From Nitrospinota bacterium (GTDB taxonomy: Bacteria > Nitrospinota_A > JADGAW01), in the NCBI GenBank assembly GCA_015231815.1, contig JADGAW010000023.1, positions 1 through 18,403 of the forward strand: DNA of 18,403 nt. The letters are read 5' to 3'. A program made the translations under genes and the position numbers. The notes beneath the pieces were generated by a model. The model was given only the letters and a program-made list of their open reading frames with translations, made no database searches and was not told the origin of the DNA. Shown piece after piece: positions 6,762 to 14,849 of the stretch. Each line of letters opens with the position of its first letter. The stretch's first letter is position 1.

Positions 6762-8921
6762 ATGGCTGAAGATCAAATGGACGAATTTCTGGATGCTTTC
6801 ATTCAGGAAAGTAATGAGCGTTTTGAAGAACTTAATCAGGGATTGGTGCAACTGGAAGAAGACACCAGTAACGAAGAAACCCTGTATGCCATATTCCGCC
6901 ATGTTCATTCCATTAAAGGTAATGCGGGCATGTTTGATTTTGAAAGTTTGAAAATCATTGCCCATCGTCTCGAAGATTTAATGGAGCTTGCCCATAAAAA
7001 TCCCAAAAAGGTTGATCGGGGAATTATGGATATTCTTTTTGATGGCATTGATATTATGCAATCAAATGTAAAAAGAGTCCTTGATTCCAATGCATCTAAA
7101 AGTGAACTAACTCATCGGGAACGTTCCTATTATGAACATCTTGACAAGGCAATTAGTCAGTTTTCTGATGGTAAAGCTGATATTAATTCTGCTATAGAAA
7201 CCTTATTTCAAAACATAGAAGCTTTACTTCCTGAAGTCTCCCAAGAGTACGACACCTCTAAAGTTAAGAACAGCGTTGATGAGGTCAGATCTCTTATGAT
7301 TAAGGAGGAGGTTTCTATTGCTGAAATTGGAGCGAGCAATGATCCTGAGAACAAGCTGCCACCCTCCTTTATTGGCACAATTGAGGTTACTGATGTTTTG
7401 AACAGAATTCATCAGGCACTAAACGAGGCAAAGGAAATTGTTCTCCCGGCTGAGAAGGTTAAAAGTTTTTTCCAGGATATAAGTATTCTTCTTGAAGCTA
7501 TAGAAAAGCTGGAAATCCCGTCGTTATTGGAATCGGCTAAGGATGCCCGGGAAAGTATAGAAATCTTCACGCAACTTCAGCTGGACTTTGATACTTTACA
7601 GGTTGAATATTACCTGCAAATACTTCATGAATTGCAGCCCCACATAATTATCAAAACACCTCAGGCAGAAAAATCAGAAATAGAATCAGGTGAAACAGAA
7701 GAAATTGACCAGCGAAAAGTAAAGGCAACTGTTAAGAAAACAGTACGGGTAGAAGAGACAAAAATTGATGCTTTTCTCGATAGTGTTGGTGAATTAATCA
7801 TTCTTGGTGAAGTTTTTAATAACCTCCAGAAACGATATTCAGAGGTATTCAAGGACAATATCAGTTTGTTGAGAGAATTTAAAGCGGCAAATACTTCATA
7901 TTCTCAGCATATATTTTCCCTTCAGGAATCACTTATGGATGTTCGAAGAGTTGAACTCAGAAACATTACAGGAACTTTGAATCGTTTAGTGAGGGATGCA
8001 ACCCGCTCCCTTGATAAAAAAGTTGATTTGGTCATTGAGGGAGAGGATGCGGTTATCGATAAAAGTTTTCTGGATGATGTTAACACCTGTTTGGTTCATA
8101 TTTTAAGAAATGGTGTTGACCATGGAATAGAAACCTCAGAGGAAAGAATAAAGGCAGGAAAACCAGAAACTGGAACCATTAAGATTATTGCTGTTAATGA
8201 AGATGGTTTTTTTCTCTTACGAATTCTCGATGATGGTAAAGGAATTAACATCGAAAAGTTAAGGCAAAAAATGGTTGATAATGGAACTCATACCAAAGAA
8301 GAAGCTCTTAGCATGAGTGATAAGGACGTTTCAAAAATGATTTTTTTTGATGGGGTTTCTACTGCTGAAGAAATTTCCGATATCTCAGGTCGTGGGGTTG
8401 GAATGGCAGTGGTTATGAACAATATTAAGAAGATGAACGGGGTTATTGATGTTAAAACCCGACCGGGGTTAGGTACGGAAGTTTCCTTAAGAATACCTCT
8501 GTCAATAATGCTCTCAGTTGTAGATGGATTGGTTGTAAAGGTTTGCAAAGAAAGTTTTATCATTCCTATTCGCCATGTTTATGAAAGTTTTAACCCCCAA
8601 ACCAAACACTTCAAGACTGTTCAAAATAAAGGGGAGTGTGTAATGCTCAGAGACCAACTCTATCCCTTAATGCGATTACAGGATTATTTTGAGATTGAAG
8701 ATGATCCGACAAAAGAAGAAAGTCTTGCTGTGGGAATTTTGGTAAAAAGTGAAGATGACTACCTTTGTCTGCTTGTAGATAATATCCTTGACCATCAGCA
8801 GGTGGTAATAAAATCTATAGACGGATTGCAAAAACTTAAAGGAATATATGGAGGAGCACTTCTTGGTGATGGAACTATCGGGCTTGTTCTCGATATCGAT
8901 TCCATTGCTGCATTAAGGTAA
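6762..8921 (+). CDS. cheA: Chemotaxis-type histidine kinase CheA
   Basis: A 719-residue CheA. P1/HPt (about 1-125) has the phosphorylated histidine H49 in VHSIKGNAG. Residues about 130-310 are predominantly helical-looking and I cannot recognise a normal P2 (CheY-binding) domain. P3 dimerisation starts near VEETKIDAFLDSVGELIILG (341-360). The ATPase domain has an N box with H446, N450, D453 and H454, a G1 box LDDGKG (489-494) and a G2 box SGRGVGMAV (542-550), where the usual Asp of GMDVV is Ala549. The C-terminal CheW-like P5 domain (about 575-719) should couple to a receptor array. The enzyme autophosphorylates on H49 and passes phosphate to receivers; the adjacent CheX-REC protein is the obvious partner. 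It is somewhat longer than E. coli CheA (654 aa). No MCP, cheW, cheR or cheB is in the window. The start has only a weak GAG upstream. A 32-bp gap separates it from the TPR gene. Confidence 0.93.
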   Translation: MAEDQMDEFLDAFIQESNERFEELNQGLVQLEEDTSNEETLYAIFRHVHSIKGNAGMFDFESLKIIAHRLEDLMELAHKNPKKVDRGIMDILFDGIDIMQSNVKRVLDSNASKSELTHRERSYYEHLDKAISQFSDGKADINSAIETLFQNIEALLPEVSQEYDTSKVKNSVDEVRSLMIKEEVSIAEIGASNDPENKLPPSFIGTIEVTDVLNRIHQALNEAKEIVLPAEKVKSFFQDISILLEAIEKLEIPSLLESAKDARESIEIFTQLQLDFDTLQVEYYLQILHELQPHIIIKTPQAEKSEIESGETEEIDQRKVKATVKKTVRVEETKIDAFLDSVGELIILGEVFNNLQKRYSEVFKDNISLLREFKAANTSYSQHIFSLQESLMDVRRVELRNITGTLNRLVRDATRSLDKKVDLVIEGEDAVIDKSFLDDVNTCLVHILRNGVDHGIETSEERIKAGKPETGTIKIIAVNEDGFFLLRILDDGKGINIEKLRQKMVDNGTHTKEEALSMSDKDVSKMIFFDGVSTAEEISDISGRGVGMAVVMNNIKKMNGVIDVKTRPGLGTEVSLRIPLSIMLSVVDGLVVKVCKESFIIPIRHVYESFNPQTKHFKTVQNKGECVMLRDQLYPLMRLQDYFEIEDDPTKEESLAVGILVKSEDDYLCLLVDNILDHQQVVIKSIDGLQKLKGIYGGALLGDGTIGLVLDIDSIAALR

Positions 8922-8953
8922 AAAAGAACACTTAACCATTTGTCTTTACAAAT

Positions 8954-10603
8954 ATGGAAAGCACTAATAAAGAAATTTTCCTCACTCCTTTTGCTCAACA
9001 AATTGTCAGACAATACTCCCCTAAACTTGAGCTCTTATTAAGAAAATTCCCTAATATTGCCTTTAGTTTTCATGATAATGGTTTTTCTCAATCTTTTGCA
9101 AAAATCTTCATGAAGATGGGGTTCAAGGTGCATTCCGTTGCCTCACAAAGTACCGGAACTCTGTCAAAACATCTTCCCCTATGGTTGGAAAGCGACCGTT
9201 TTGTTTTGCTCCATTATCGTCCTGTTGCAGGAAATATGAATTTAATTCACCTGCTTCGTGCAATAAAAAGCAATAAACCAAAATTAAGTTTCAGGAATTT
9301 TGTTCCGGTTTTCTTTGCAAGTTATTCCAGTGAAAAACAGATGGAAGTGTTTCGCATTCTCGGAGCATTTGGTATCACCTACGCAATTTTTCTTTCACCA
9401 AAAGTTTCTCTTGATACTAATATTGCAGAACTTATGAAAGGACTTGAAGGATACATTGAATCAAAAACAAGAAAGCCAAAACCTCCGGAAAATTTCCCCG
9501 GCAGCACTCAGGCAGAAAGTAATGAGAAGTCAAATAAGCTTGAAGAGTTTGAGTTGCTGAACAGTAAGGGGGAGGAACTGATGAAAAAAGGGGACATGAA
9601 TCAGGCAATAACCCTCTTTACCCGTGCTATAGAGATGAAACCTGATTACCAATCATTGTTAAACCGAGGGGATGCTTACTACAAAATGGAAAGATATCCT
9701 GAAGCTTTAATTGATTACCAACAGGCAAGCAGGGTGGAAAAAATTGTTCCAGACCCGTACGCTAACATGAGTGCCTGTTGTTTTAATTTGGTTAAGAAAA
9801 GCATGAAAAACGGGGATAAGGTATCAGCAAAAAAATGGGCTGAAAAAGGAATGCTTTCTATGCATCAGGCAAAAGAGAAGGTCCAGGAATTAATTGAAAA
9901 GAAGGCAGATTCTCCTGAAGGTGCCCCTCACAACCCTTATGAAAGAATTATCAAGGCACTCGGGGAAACAGATATTAGGGGACTGGGAATGGAGGAAGCT
10001 GAACAGGAATTGAGTCAATTAACGACGGAAGCAGTGAAGGCTTCAGGTGAAATTGATTTCATGGATTCAGGTATGGAAATTGAAAATAGAATTAATTACG
10101 CTATTTTACTGACAAGGACTGACGACTTTGATAAAGCAGAGGCTATTTTCCGGCAAATCATAAGAGACGACCCCTCCAACGTTGGACCTGCCTTTAATAA
10201 CTTTGCTGTGGAGTTGAGAAAAAAAGGACAAAATGGTAAATCATTTGAGATCTATTCTGAGTTACTTGATAGCAAAGGAGTACCTGACAGGGATATTATT
10301 GTGGAAAATCTGAAGACTGCAGGACTTAAATATGCCATGAATTTACGGGACGATTTTAAAACTGATGAAGCCTTAAAGGTGTATAAAACAATTCTTGCTC
10401 ATAAGCCAAAAGAAATTGAGTGGGTATTGTGCGAACTTGCCTCAGCCTATAACGAAATTCCTGATGAAAAGCAGGCATCATTGCGCATTTTGGAAGCCAT
10501 TCAGATCAACAAGGATATTGTTCTGGATGATAGATTCAAACAATATGACAGCCTCAAGCGGCTCATTCAAAAAACAATCATCACCCTTTCTGAAGTAACG
10601 TAA
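8954..10603 (+). CDS. TPR protein with N-terminal pseudo-receiver-like domain
   Basis: The 549-residue protein has no signal peptide or membrane segment and should be cytoplasmic. Residues about 33-170 read like a receiver fold: alternating hydrophobic strands IAFSFH (35-40), FVLLHY (83-88), VPVFFAS (117-123) and YAIFLSP (143-149) with helices between. The key residues look lost: the phosphoacceptor position holds H87/Y88 rather than Asp, and the conserved Lys before Pro is S148. A charged linker (170-195) leads to TPR-like helical pairs at about 196-315, with typical KGDMNQAITLFTRAIEMKPD (212-231), and about 378-515. This looks like a protein-interaction scaffold with a non-phosphorylatable receiver. 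Being directly behind cheA (32 bp), it is probably an output or assembly partner of that kinase. No Shine-Dalgarno is obvious before the ATG. The TPR call is firm; the pseudo-receiver is an inference from strand pattern. Confidence 0.75.
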   Translation: MESTNKEIFLTPFAQQIVRQYSPKLELLLRKFPNIAFSFHDNGFSQSFAKIFMKMGFKVHSVASQSTGTLSKHLPLWLESDRFVLLHYRPVAGNMNLIHLLRAIKSNKPKLSFRNFVPVFFASYSSEKQMEVFRILGAFGITYAIFLSPKVSLDTNIAELMKGLEGYIESKTRKPKPPENFPGSTQAESNEKSNKLEEFELLNSKGEELMKKGDMNQAITLFTRAIEMKPDYQSLLNRGDAYYKMERYPEALIDYQQASRVEKIVPDPYANMSACCFNLVKKSMKNGDKVSAKKWAEKGMLSMHQAKEKVQELIEKKADSPEGAPHNPYERIIKALGETDIRGLGMEEAEQELSQLTTEAVKASGEIDFMDSGMEIENRINYAILLTRTDDFDKAEAIFRQIIRDDPSNVGPAFNNFAVELRKKGQNGKSFEIYSELLDSKGVPDRDIIVENLKTAGLKYAMNLRDDFKTDEALKVYKTILAHKPKEIEWVLCELASAYNEIPDEKQASLRILEAIQINKDIVLDDRFKQYDSLKRLIQKTIITLSEVT

Positions 10604-10612
10604 TTGATGGAT

Positions 10613-11440
10613 TTAGAGGGTTTTGTCTAAAGTTATTTCCGATAGTTTTTTGTTCACAGTAAGGTGAGAATCAATCATGAGGTTATGACAGCCACCATCA
10701 ACAATATGAAGAGTTGATGAGGGAATTCTTTCTCTTAAAAAAAGTCCCATGCCCAGTGGAATCACTTTATCTTCTGTGCCATGAATGATGTCAACAGGGA
10801 TATTAATTGAGCTCAACACAGAGGTTAAATCTGTTATTTCCAGATAATTCAGTTGATCAAGAAGGTTGCCCAATCGTGGAGGAAACTTATAGTTTTTCAT
10901 CCATTGCAATTCTCCTGAGCCGGAAAAATAACCCTCAGCAAGTGCAATAATACTTTCCGGGTACCATTTTTCCAAAGAACTGTACATCTTTTTGAATCCC
11001 ACTGAATGCATACCGGTTTTTTGTTCATCATCAATGAATTTACAGGTTCCGGCAACAATAACTGCTCTGTTAATAGGGAGTTGCTTTTTTACTTTTAGCA
11101 GCTCAAGGTAAAGAAGTGTTGACATTGACCAAAAGACAGGAATTATTTTGTACCCCCTGTAATACTCAATTATTTGAAAAAGCTTATCTGAATAAAATTG
11201 ACCAAAAGTTTTGTCCTGTACCGTATCAGGAAAATCGCTAAAATGATTGAAGAGGTCAACCGTTACAACCTTGATTCCTGATAGATTACCTGATTTTTTG
11301 TTGGAACGTTTCCCTTGAAAAAAGTCTCTTTGTAAATTCCACACTGTATGATTACCAGCCCAGCCATGAAAAAAAATAAAAATGGTGTTCCCTTCACCAG
11401 ATTCGAAACAGTTTCTTCCTGCTATTGTTATGTTTTTCAT
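10613..11440 (-). CDS. BioH-type alpha/beta hydrolase
   Basis: The 275-residue protein has an alpha/beta-hydrolase layout. FFHGWAGNHTVW (23-34) is the oxyanion-loop HGW motif typical of BioH-like enzymes. The nucleophile elbow is FWSMST (103-108) with S105. D224 in HGTEDKVIP and H252 in DGGCHN complete the triad. The elbow is odd: the usual Gly-x-Ser-x-Gly glycines are replaced by F103 and S107. The cap region (about 140-190) and the DLTSVLSSINIPV segment before the acid loop also follow the BioH pattern. BioH cleaves pimeloyl-ACP methyl ester in biotin synthesis, but no other bio gene is in the window, so I leave the exact substrate open. The gene runs against the TPR gene with a 9-bp gap between their stops. 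No Shine-Dalgarno is visible before the ATG. Confidence 0.75.
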   Translation of the reverse strand: MKNITIAGRNCFESGEGNTIFIFFHGWAGNHTVWNLQRDFFQGKRSNKKSGNLSGIKVVTVDLFNHFSDFPDTVQDKTFGQFYSDKLFQIIEYYRGYKIIPVFWSMSTLLYLELLKVKKQLPINRAVIVAGTCKFIDDEQKTGMHSVGFKKMYSSLEKWYPESIIALAEGYFSGSGELQWMKNYKFPPRLGNLLDQLNYLEITDLTSVLSSINIPVDIIHGTEDKVIPLGMGLFLRERIPSSTLHIVDGGCHNLMIDSHLTVNKKLSEITLDKTL

Positions 11441-11514
11441 GACATGAAAATTCTATCGTAAACATATTAAAATTTGCATTTAAGTATACATTGAAATGAA
11501 GATGCTTTATAAAT

Positions 11515-11555
11515 CACTCTCACCTAGCCGAGAGATGAGGGTGTTTTATGTTTTT
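11515..11555 (+). terminator. Terminator-like hairpin between carB and the hydrolase gene
   Basis: CACTCTCACC (11515-11524) pairs with GATGAGGGTG (11534-11543), ten positions with one mismatch and one G-T wobble, loop of 9 nt. On the plus strand a T-rich tract TTTTATGTTTTT (11544-11555) follows, the form of an intrinsic terminator. On the minus strand, where carB ends 33 bp earlier, the stem is somewhat weaker and is followed only by ATTTAT. It may act on both strands: ending carB transcription and blocking plus-strand read-through from the cheA cluster. Confidence 0.45.
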
Positions 11556-11587
11556 GGATGTACACGTTACGGGCAGAAAGACTTCTC

Positions 11588-14500
11588 TTAAATGTAGTAG
11601 GAATGAAGGGGGTTTACCGCATATTTTTTATTAATAAGGGAATCAATACCTTTTGTAGCAGCCTTTGCTGCAGAAATTGTGGTGAAATAGGGTACATTTC
11701 TCAGGAGGGCATTTCTCCTGATAGAAAAGGAATCCTCCTTCGATTTTTTTCCAATGGTCGTATTAATTACCATATTAATCTTACCGTTTATAAGCCAATC
11801 AATTATGGTATTGTCACCTTCAAAAACTTTATTTACCAACGTAGATTCAATACCCCGTTCTTTTAAATAGTTGTGTGTGCCTGCTGTAGCGGTAATAGTG
11901 AAACCCATTATTTTTAATTCTTTTGAAATTGGAATGAGGGGCTCTTTATCATAATCATGTACGCTGATAAATACATTTCCGTGGGTTGGTAAAATTGTTC
12001 CTGCTGCGTGTTGGGCTTTCATAAAAGCAGATTCAAAGGTTGCGTCTATTCCCATAACCTCTCCGGTGGATTTCATTTCTGGTCCCAAAATAGTATCTAC
12101 TCCAGAAAATTTTATAAAGGGGAAAACAGCTTCCTTAACGGAATAATGTTTTGGAACTGTTTGTACCTCAGGAACCAGTTCCTTAAGTTTTTTACCTGCA
12201 ATTACTTTTGCTGCAACTTTTGCCCATTGAACACCTGTTGCCTTGCTGACAAAAGGAACCGTTCTGGAAGCTCTTGGGTTAACTTCAATAATAAAAATCT
12301 CGTTATTTTTTACGGCAAATTGTATGTTTAAAAGCCCGATTACCTCTAATTCAAAAGCAATTTTTCTGGTTTGCTCTTCAATTTCCTTAATAATTTCCTT
12401 TGACAAAGAGTAAGGAGGCAACGAGCAGGCACTATCACCAGAATGAATTCCCGCTTCTTCAATATGCTCCATAATACCGGGAACAATTACATCCTCACCA
12501 TCACAAATACCATCAACATCAATTTCAACTGCATTTTCAAGGAATTTATCAATAAGAACAGAGTGTTCGTAGATATTATATTTTTCGTTTTTATTTAAAT
12601 ATTCAAGTAAGCTTTCCTTGTCGTAAACAATTTCCATTGCCCGACCTCCAAGTACATAGGAAGGTCTGACAACAACGGGAAAGCCAACCTCTTCAGCGAG
12701 GGTTAAAACCTCAGAGCGGTTATAGGCAATTGCATTTTCCGGTTGTTTTAAATTGAGTTTATTCAGAAGTTTTTTAAATAAGTTACGGTCTTCTGCTCGA
12801 TCAATTGCCTCAGGAGAAGTACCCGCAATTTTTACAAAATCAAATTGCTTTAATTGTTGGCTTACCTTTAGTGGTGTCTGGCCACCAAACTGAACAATTA
12901 CTCCGTCTGGTTTTTCGATGTGAATAATTGCCATAACGTCCTCAAAGGTTAAGGGTTCAAAGTAAAGCCGGTCTGAAGTATCGTAGTCGGTACTCACCGT
13001 TTCCGGGTTACAGTTCACCATGATTGTTTCAAAGCCGAGTTCTTTAAGCGCTAAAACCGCATGAACACAACAGTAATCAAATTCAATTCCCTGTCCTATT
13101 CGGTTTGGACCCCCACCAAGAATCATCATTTTCTTTTTATCTGTTGGTCTTGTTTCACATTCATCGCCCCGATAGGTTGAATATAGATAAGGAGTATGTG
13201 CAATAAACTCAGCAGCGCAGGTATCCACTCTTTTAAAAACAGGAGCTACTCCCATCTCCATACGTTTTTTATAAATGTTTATTTCATTATTGTTGGTTAA
13301 CTGAGCAAGTCGTTTGTCAGACATGCCAAAACCTTTTGTTTGAGTAAGTAAATCCTTGTTGTTAAAAATTTCATCTACGTTTTCCTGAATTTCCTTTTCA
13401 ATTTCAATAATTTCCTCAATATTTGTTAAGAACCAAGGGTCGATTTTTGTCAGTTCAAATATTTTTTCTGTAGAAAATCCTTGACGATACGCTTCGCCAA
13501 TGTACCAAAGTCTTTCAGCATTAGGAACAGTGAGCATTTCAGTGATTATTTCTTCCGAAACATTGCTAATTTCATCAAATCCGCATTTACTTGTTTCCAA
13601 AGAACGAAGGGATTTTTGCAAGGCTTCCTTAAAGGTTCTGCCAATGGACATTGCCTCACCAACTGATTTCATCTGAGTCGTAAGCTCTGAGTTTGTTTCA
13701 GGAAATTTTTCAAAGGTGAAGCGGGGAACCTTTACAACGCAATAGTCAATTGAAGGTTCAAAGGAAGCAGGAGTTACTTTGGTAATATCGTTTTTAATTT
13801 CATCCAATGTATAACCAACTGCCAGCTTTGCAGCAATCTTGGCAATAGGAAACCCTGTTGCCTTGGATGCAAGGGCAGAACTTCGTGAAACTCTTGGGTT
13901 CATTTCAACAACAATTAATTCACCATTTTCAGGGTTTAAGGCAAACTGGACATTAGAACCGCCAGTTTCAACACCGATTTCCCGAATGATTTTTAATGCT
14001 GCATCCCTCATAAGCTGGTATTCTTTATCGGTGAGTGTTTGTGCCGGAGCAATAGTTATTGAATCGCCGGTATGAACTCCCATTGGGTCGAAGTTTTCAA
14101 TAGAACAGATAATAACAACATTATCATTTTTATCTCTCATAACCTCTAGTTCAAACTCTTTCCAGCCAATAATGGATTTTTCAACCAGAACTTCATTAAC
14201 CGGACTTGCATCAAGTCCGCGAAGAATTAAGTCCTGATATTCTCCAAGGGTCCTTGCAACTCCTCCTCCCGTTCCTCCCATAGTAAAGGAAGGACGAAGA
14301 ATTGCCGGAAGCTTGATTTCCTCAATACATGCCATAGCTTCTTCTAAGGTATGAACGAGACAGCTTTGCGGGGTTGAAAGACCAATCTTTTTCATTGCAG
14401 CTTGAAAAAGGTCTCGATCTTCGGCTTTTTTAATTGAATTCAGGTCTGCACCAATAAGTTCAATACCAAGTTCATCAAGTAATCCAGATTCTGCAACATC

Positions 14501-14800
14501 GACAGCAGTATTGAGTCCTGTTTGCCCCCCCATAGTTGGCAATATCGCATCAGGTCGTTCTTTTCTTACTATTTCAGAAACAAAATCTTTGGTAATTGGC
14601 TCAATATAAACCGCATCAGCCATATCAATATCAGTCATAATCGTTGCAGGGTTGGAATTAATTAAAACAACCTCGTACCCTTCTTCCTTCAGAACCTTAC
14701 ATGCCTGACTCCCTGAATAGTCGAACTCGCATGCTTGACCAATGACAATAGGTCCAGCTCCGATAATCATGATTTTTTTAATATTTTCTCTTCTTGGCAC
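11588..14800 (-). CDS. carB: Carbamoyl-phosphate synthase large subunit
   Basis: The 1070-residue protein is a full-length CarB (E. coli: 1073). It makes carbamoyl phosphate from bicarbonate, two ATP and ammonia delivered by the small subunit, feeding pyrimidine and arginine synthesis. The two homologous ATP-grasp halves are clear. The first opens with IMIIGAGPIVIGQACEFDYS and contains PTMGGQTGLN. The second, from about residue 560, opens with MMILGGGPNRIGQGIEFDY and contains VQFGGQTPL. The last 130 or so residues are the MGS-like allosteric domain (FISVHDYDK, TATAGTHNYL), which binds effectors such as UMP in the family. The start codon is GTG, supported by GGAG (14808-14811) 7 nt upstream and by the conserved MPRRxxIKKIMIIG beginning. 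It is the last gene of the purA-yicC-lipoprotein-carB run. No carA is in the window. Confidence 0.97.
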   Translation of the reverse strand: MPRRENIKKIMIIGAGPIVIGQACEFDYSGSQACKVLKEEGYEVVLINSNPATIMTDIDMADAVYIEPITKDFVSEIVRKERPDAILPTMGGQTGLNTAVDVAESGLLDELGIELIGADLNSIKKAEDRDLFQAAMKKIGLSTPQSCLVHTLEEAMACIEEIKLPAILRPSFTMGGTGGGVARTLGEYQDLILRGLDASPVNEVLVEKSIIGWKEFELEVMRDKNDNVVIICSIENFDPMGVHTGDSITIAPAQTLTDKEYQLMRDAALKIIREIGVETGGSNVQFALNPENGELIVVEMNPRVSRSSALASKATGFPIAKIAAKLAVGYTLDEIKNDITKVTPASFEPSIDYCVVKVPRFTFEKFPETNSELTTQMKSVGEAMSIGRTFKEALQKSLRSLETSKCGFDEISNVSEEIITEMLTVPNAERLWYIGEAYRQGFSTEKIFELTKIDPWFLTNIEEIIEIEKEIQENVDEIFNNKDLLTQTKGFGMSDKRLAQLTNNNEINIYKKRMEMGVAPVFKRVDTCAAEFIAHTPYLYSTYRGDECETRPTDKKKMMILGGGPNRIGQGIEFDYCCVHAVLALKELGFETIMVNCNPETVSTDYDTSDRLYFEPLTFEDVMAIIHIEKPDGVIVQFGGQTPLKVSQQLKQFDFVKIAGTSPEAIDRAEDRNLFKKLLNKLNLKQPENAIAYNRSEVLTLAEEVGFPVVVRPSYVLGGRAMEIVYDKESLLEYLNKNEKYNIYEHSVLIDKFLENAVEIDVDGICDGEDVIVPGIMEHIEEAGIHSGDSACSLPPYSLSKEIIKEIEEQTRKIAFELEVIGLLNIQFAVKNNEIFIIEVNPRASRTVPFVSKATGVQWAKVAAKVIAGKKLKELVPEVQTVPKHYSVKEAVFPFIKFSGVDTILGPEMKSTGEVMGIDATFESAFMKAQHAAGTILPTHGNVFISVHDYDKEPLIPISKELKIMGFTITATAGTHNYLKERGIESTLVNKVFEGDNTIIDWLINGKINMVINTTIGKKSKEDSFSIRRNALLRNVPYFTTISAAKAATKGIDSLINKKYAVNPLHSYYI

Positions 14801-14849
14801 TTTTTAACTCCGTTAATTCTTATATACTTTTTGGTTTATGTTCTGAAGA

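Noticed and set aside
10612..10631. 6-bp inverted repeat TTTAGA/TCTAAA at the end of the hydrolase gene as a bidirectional terminator
   Set aside because: The stem is short and AT-rich, overlaps coding sequence and has no T-run.
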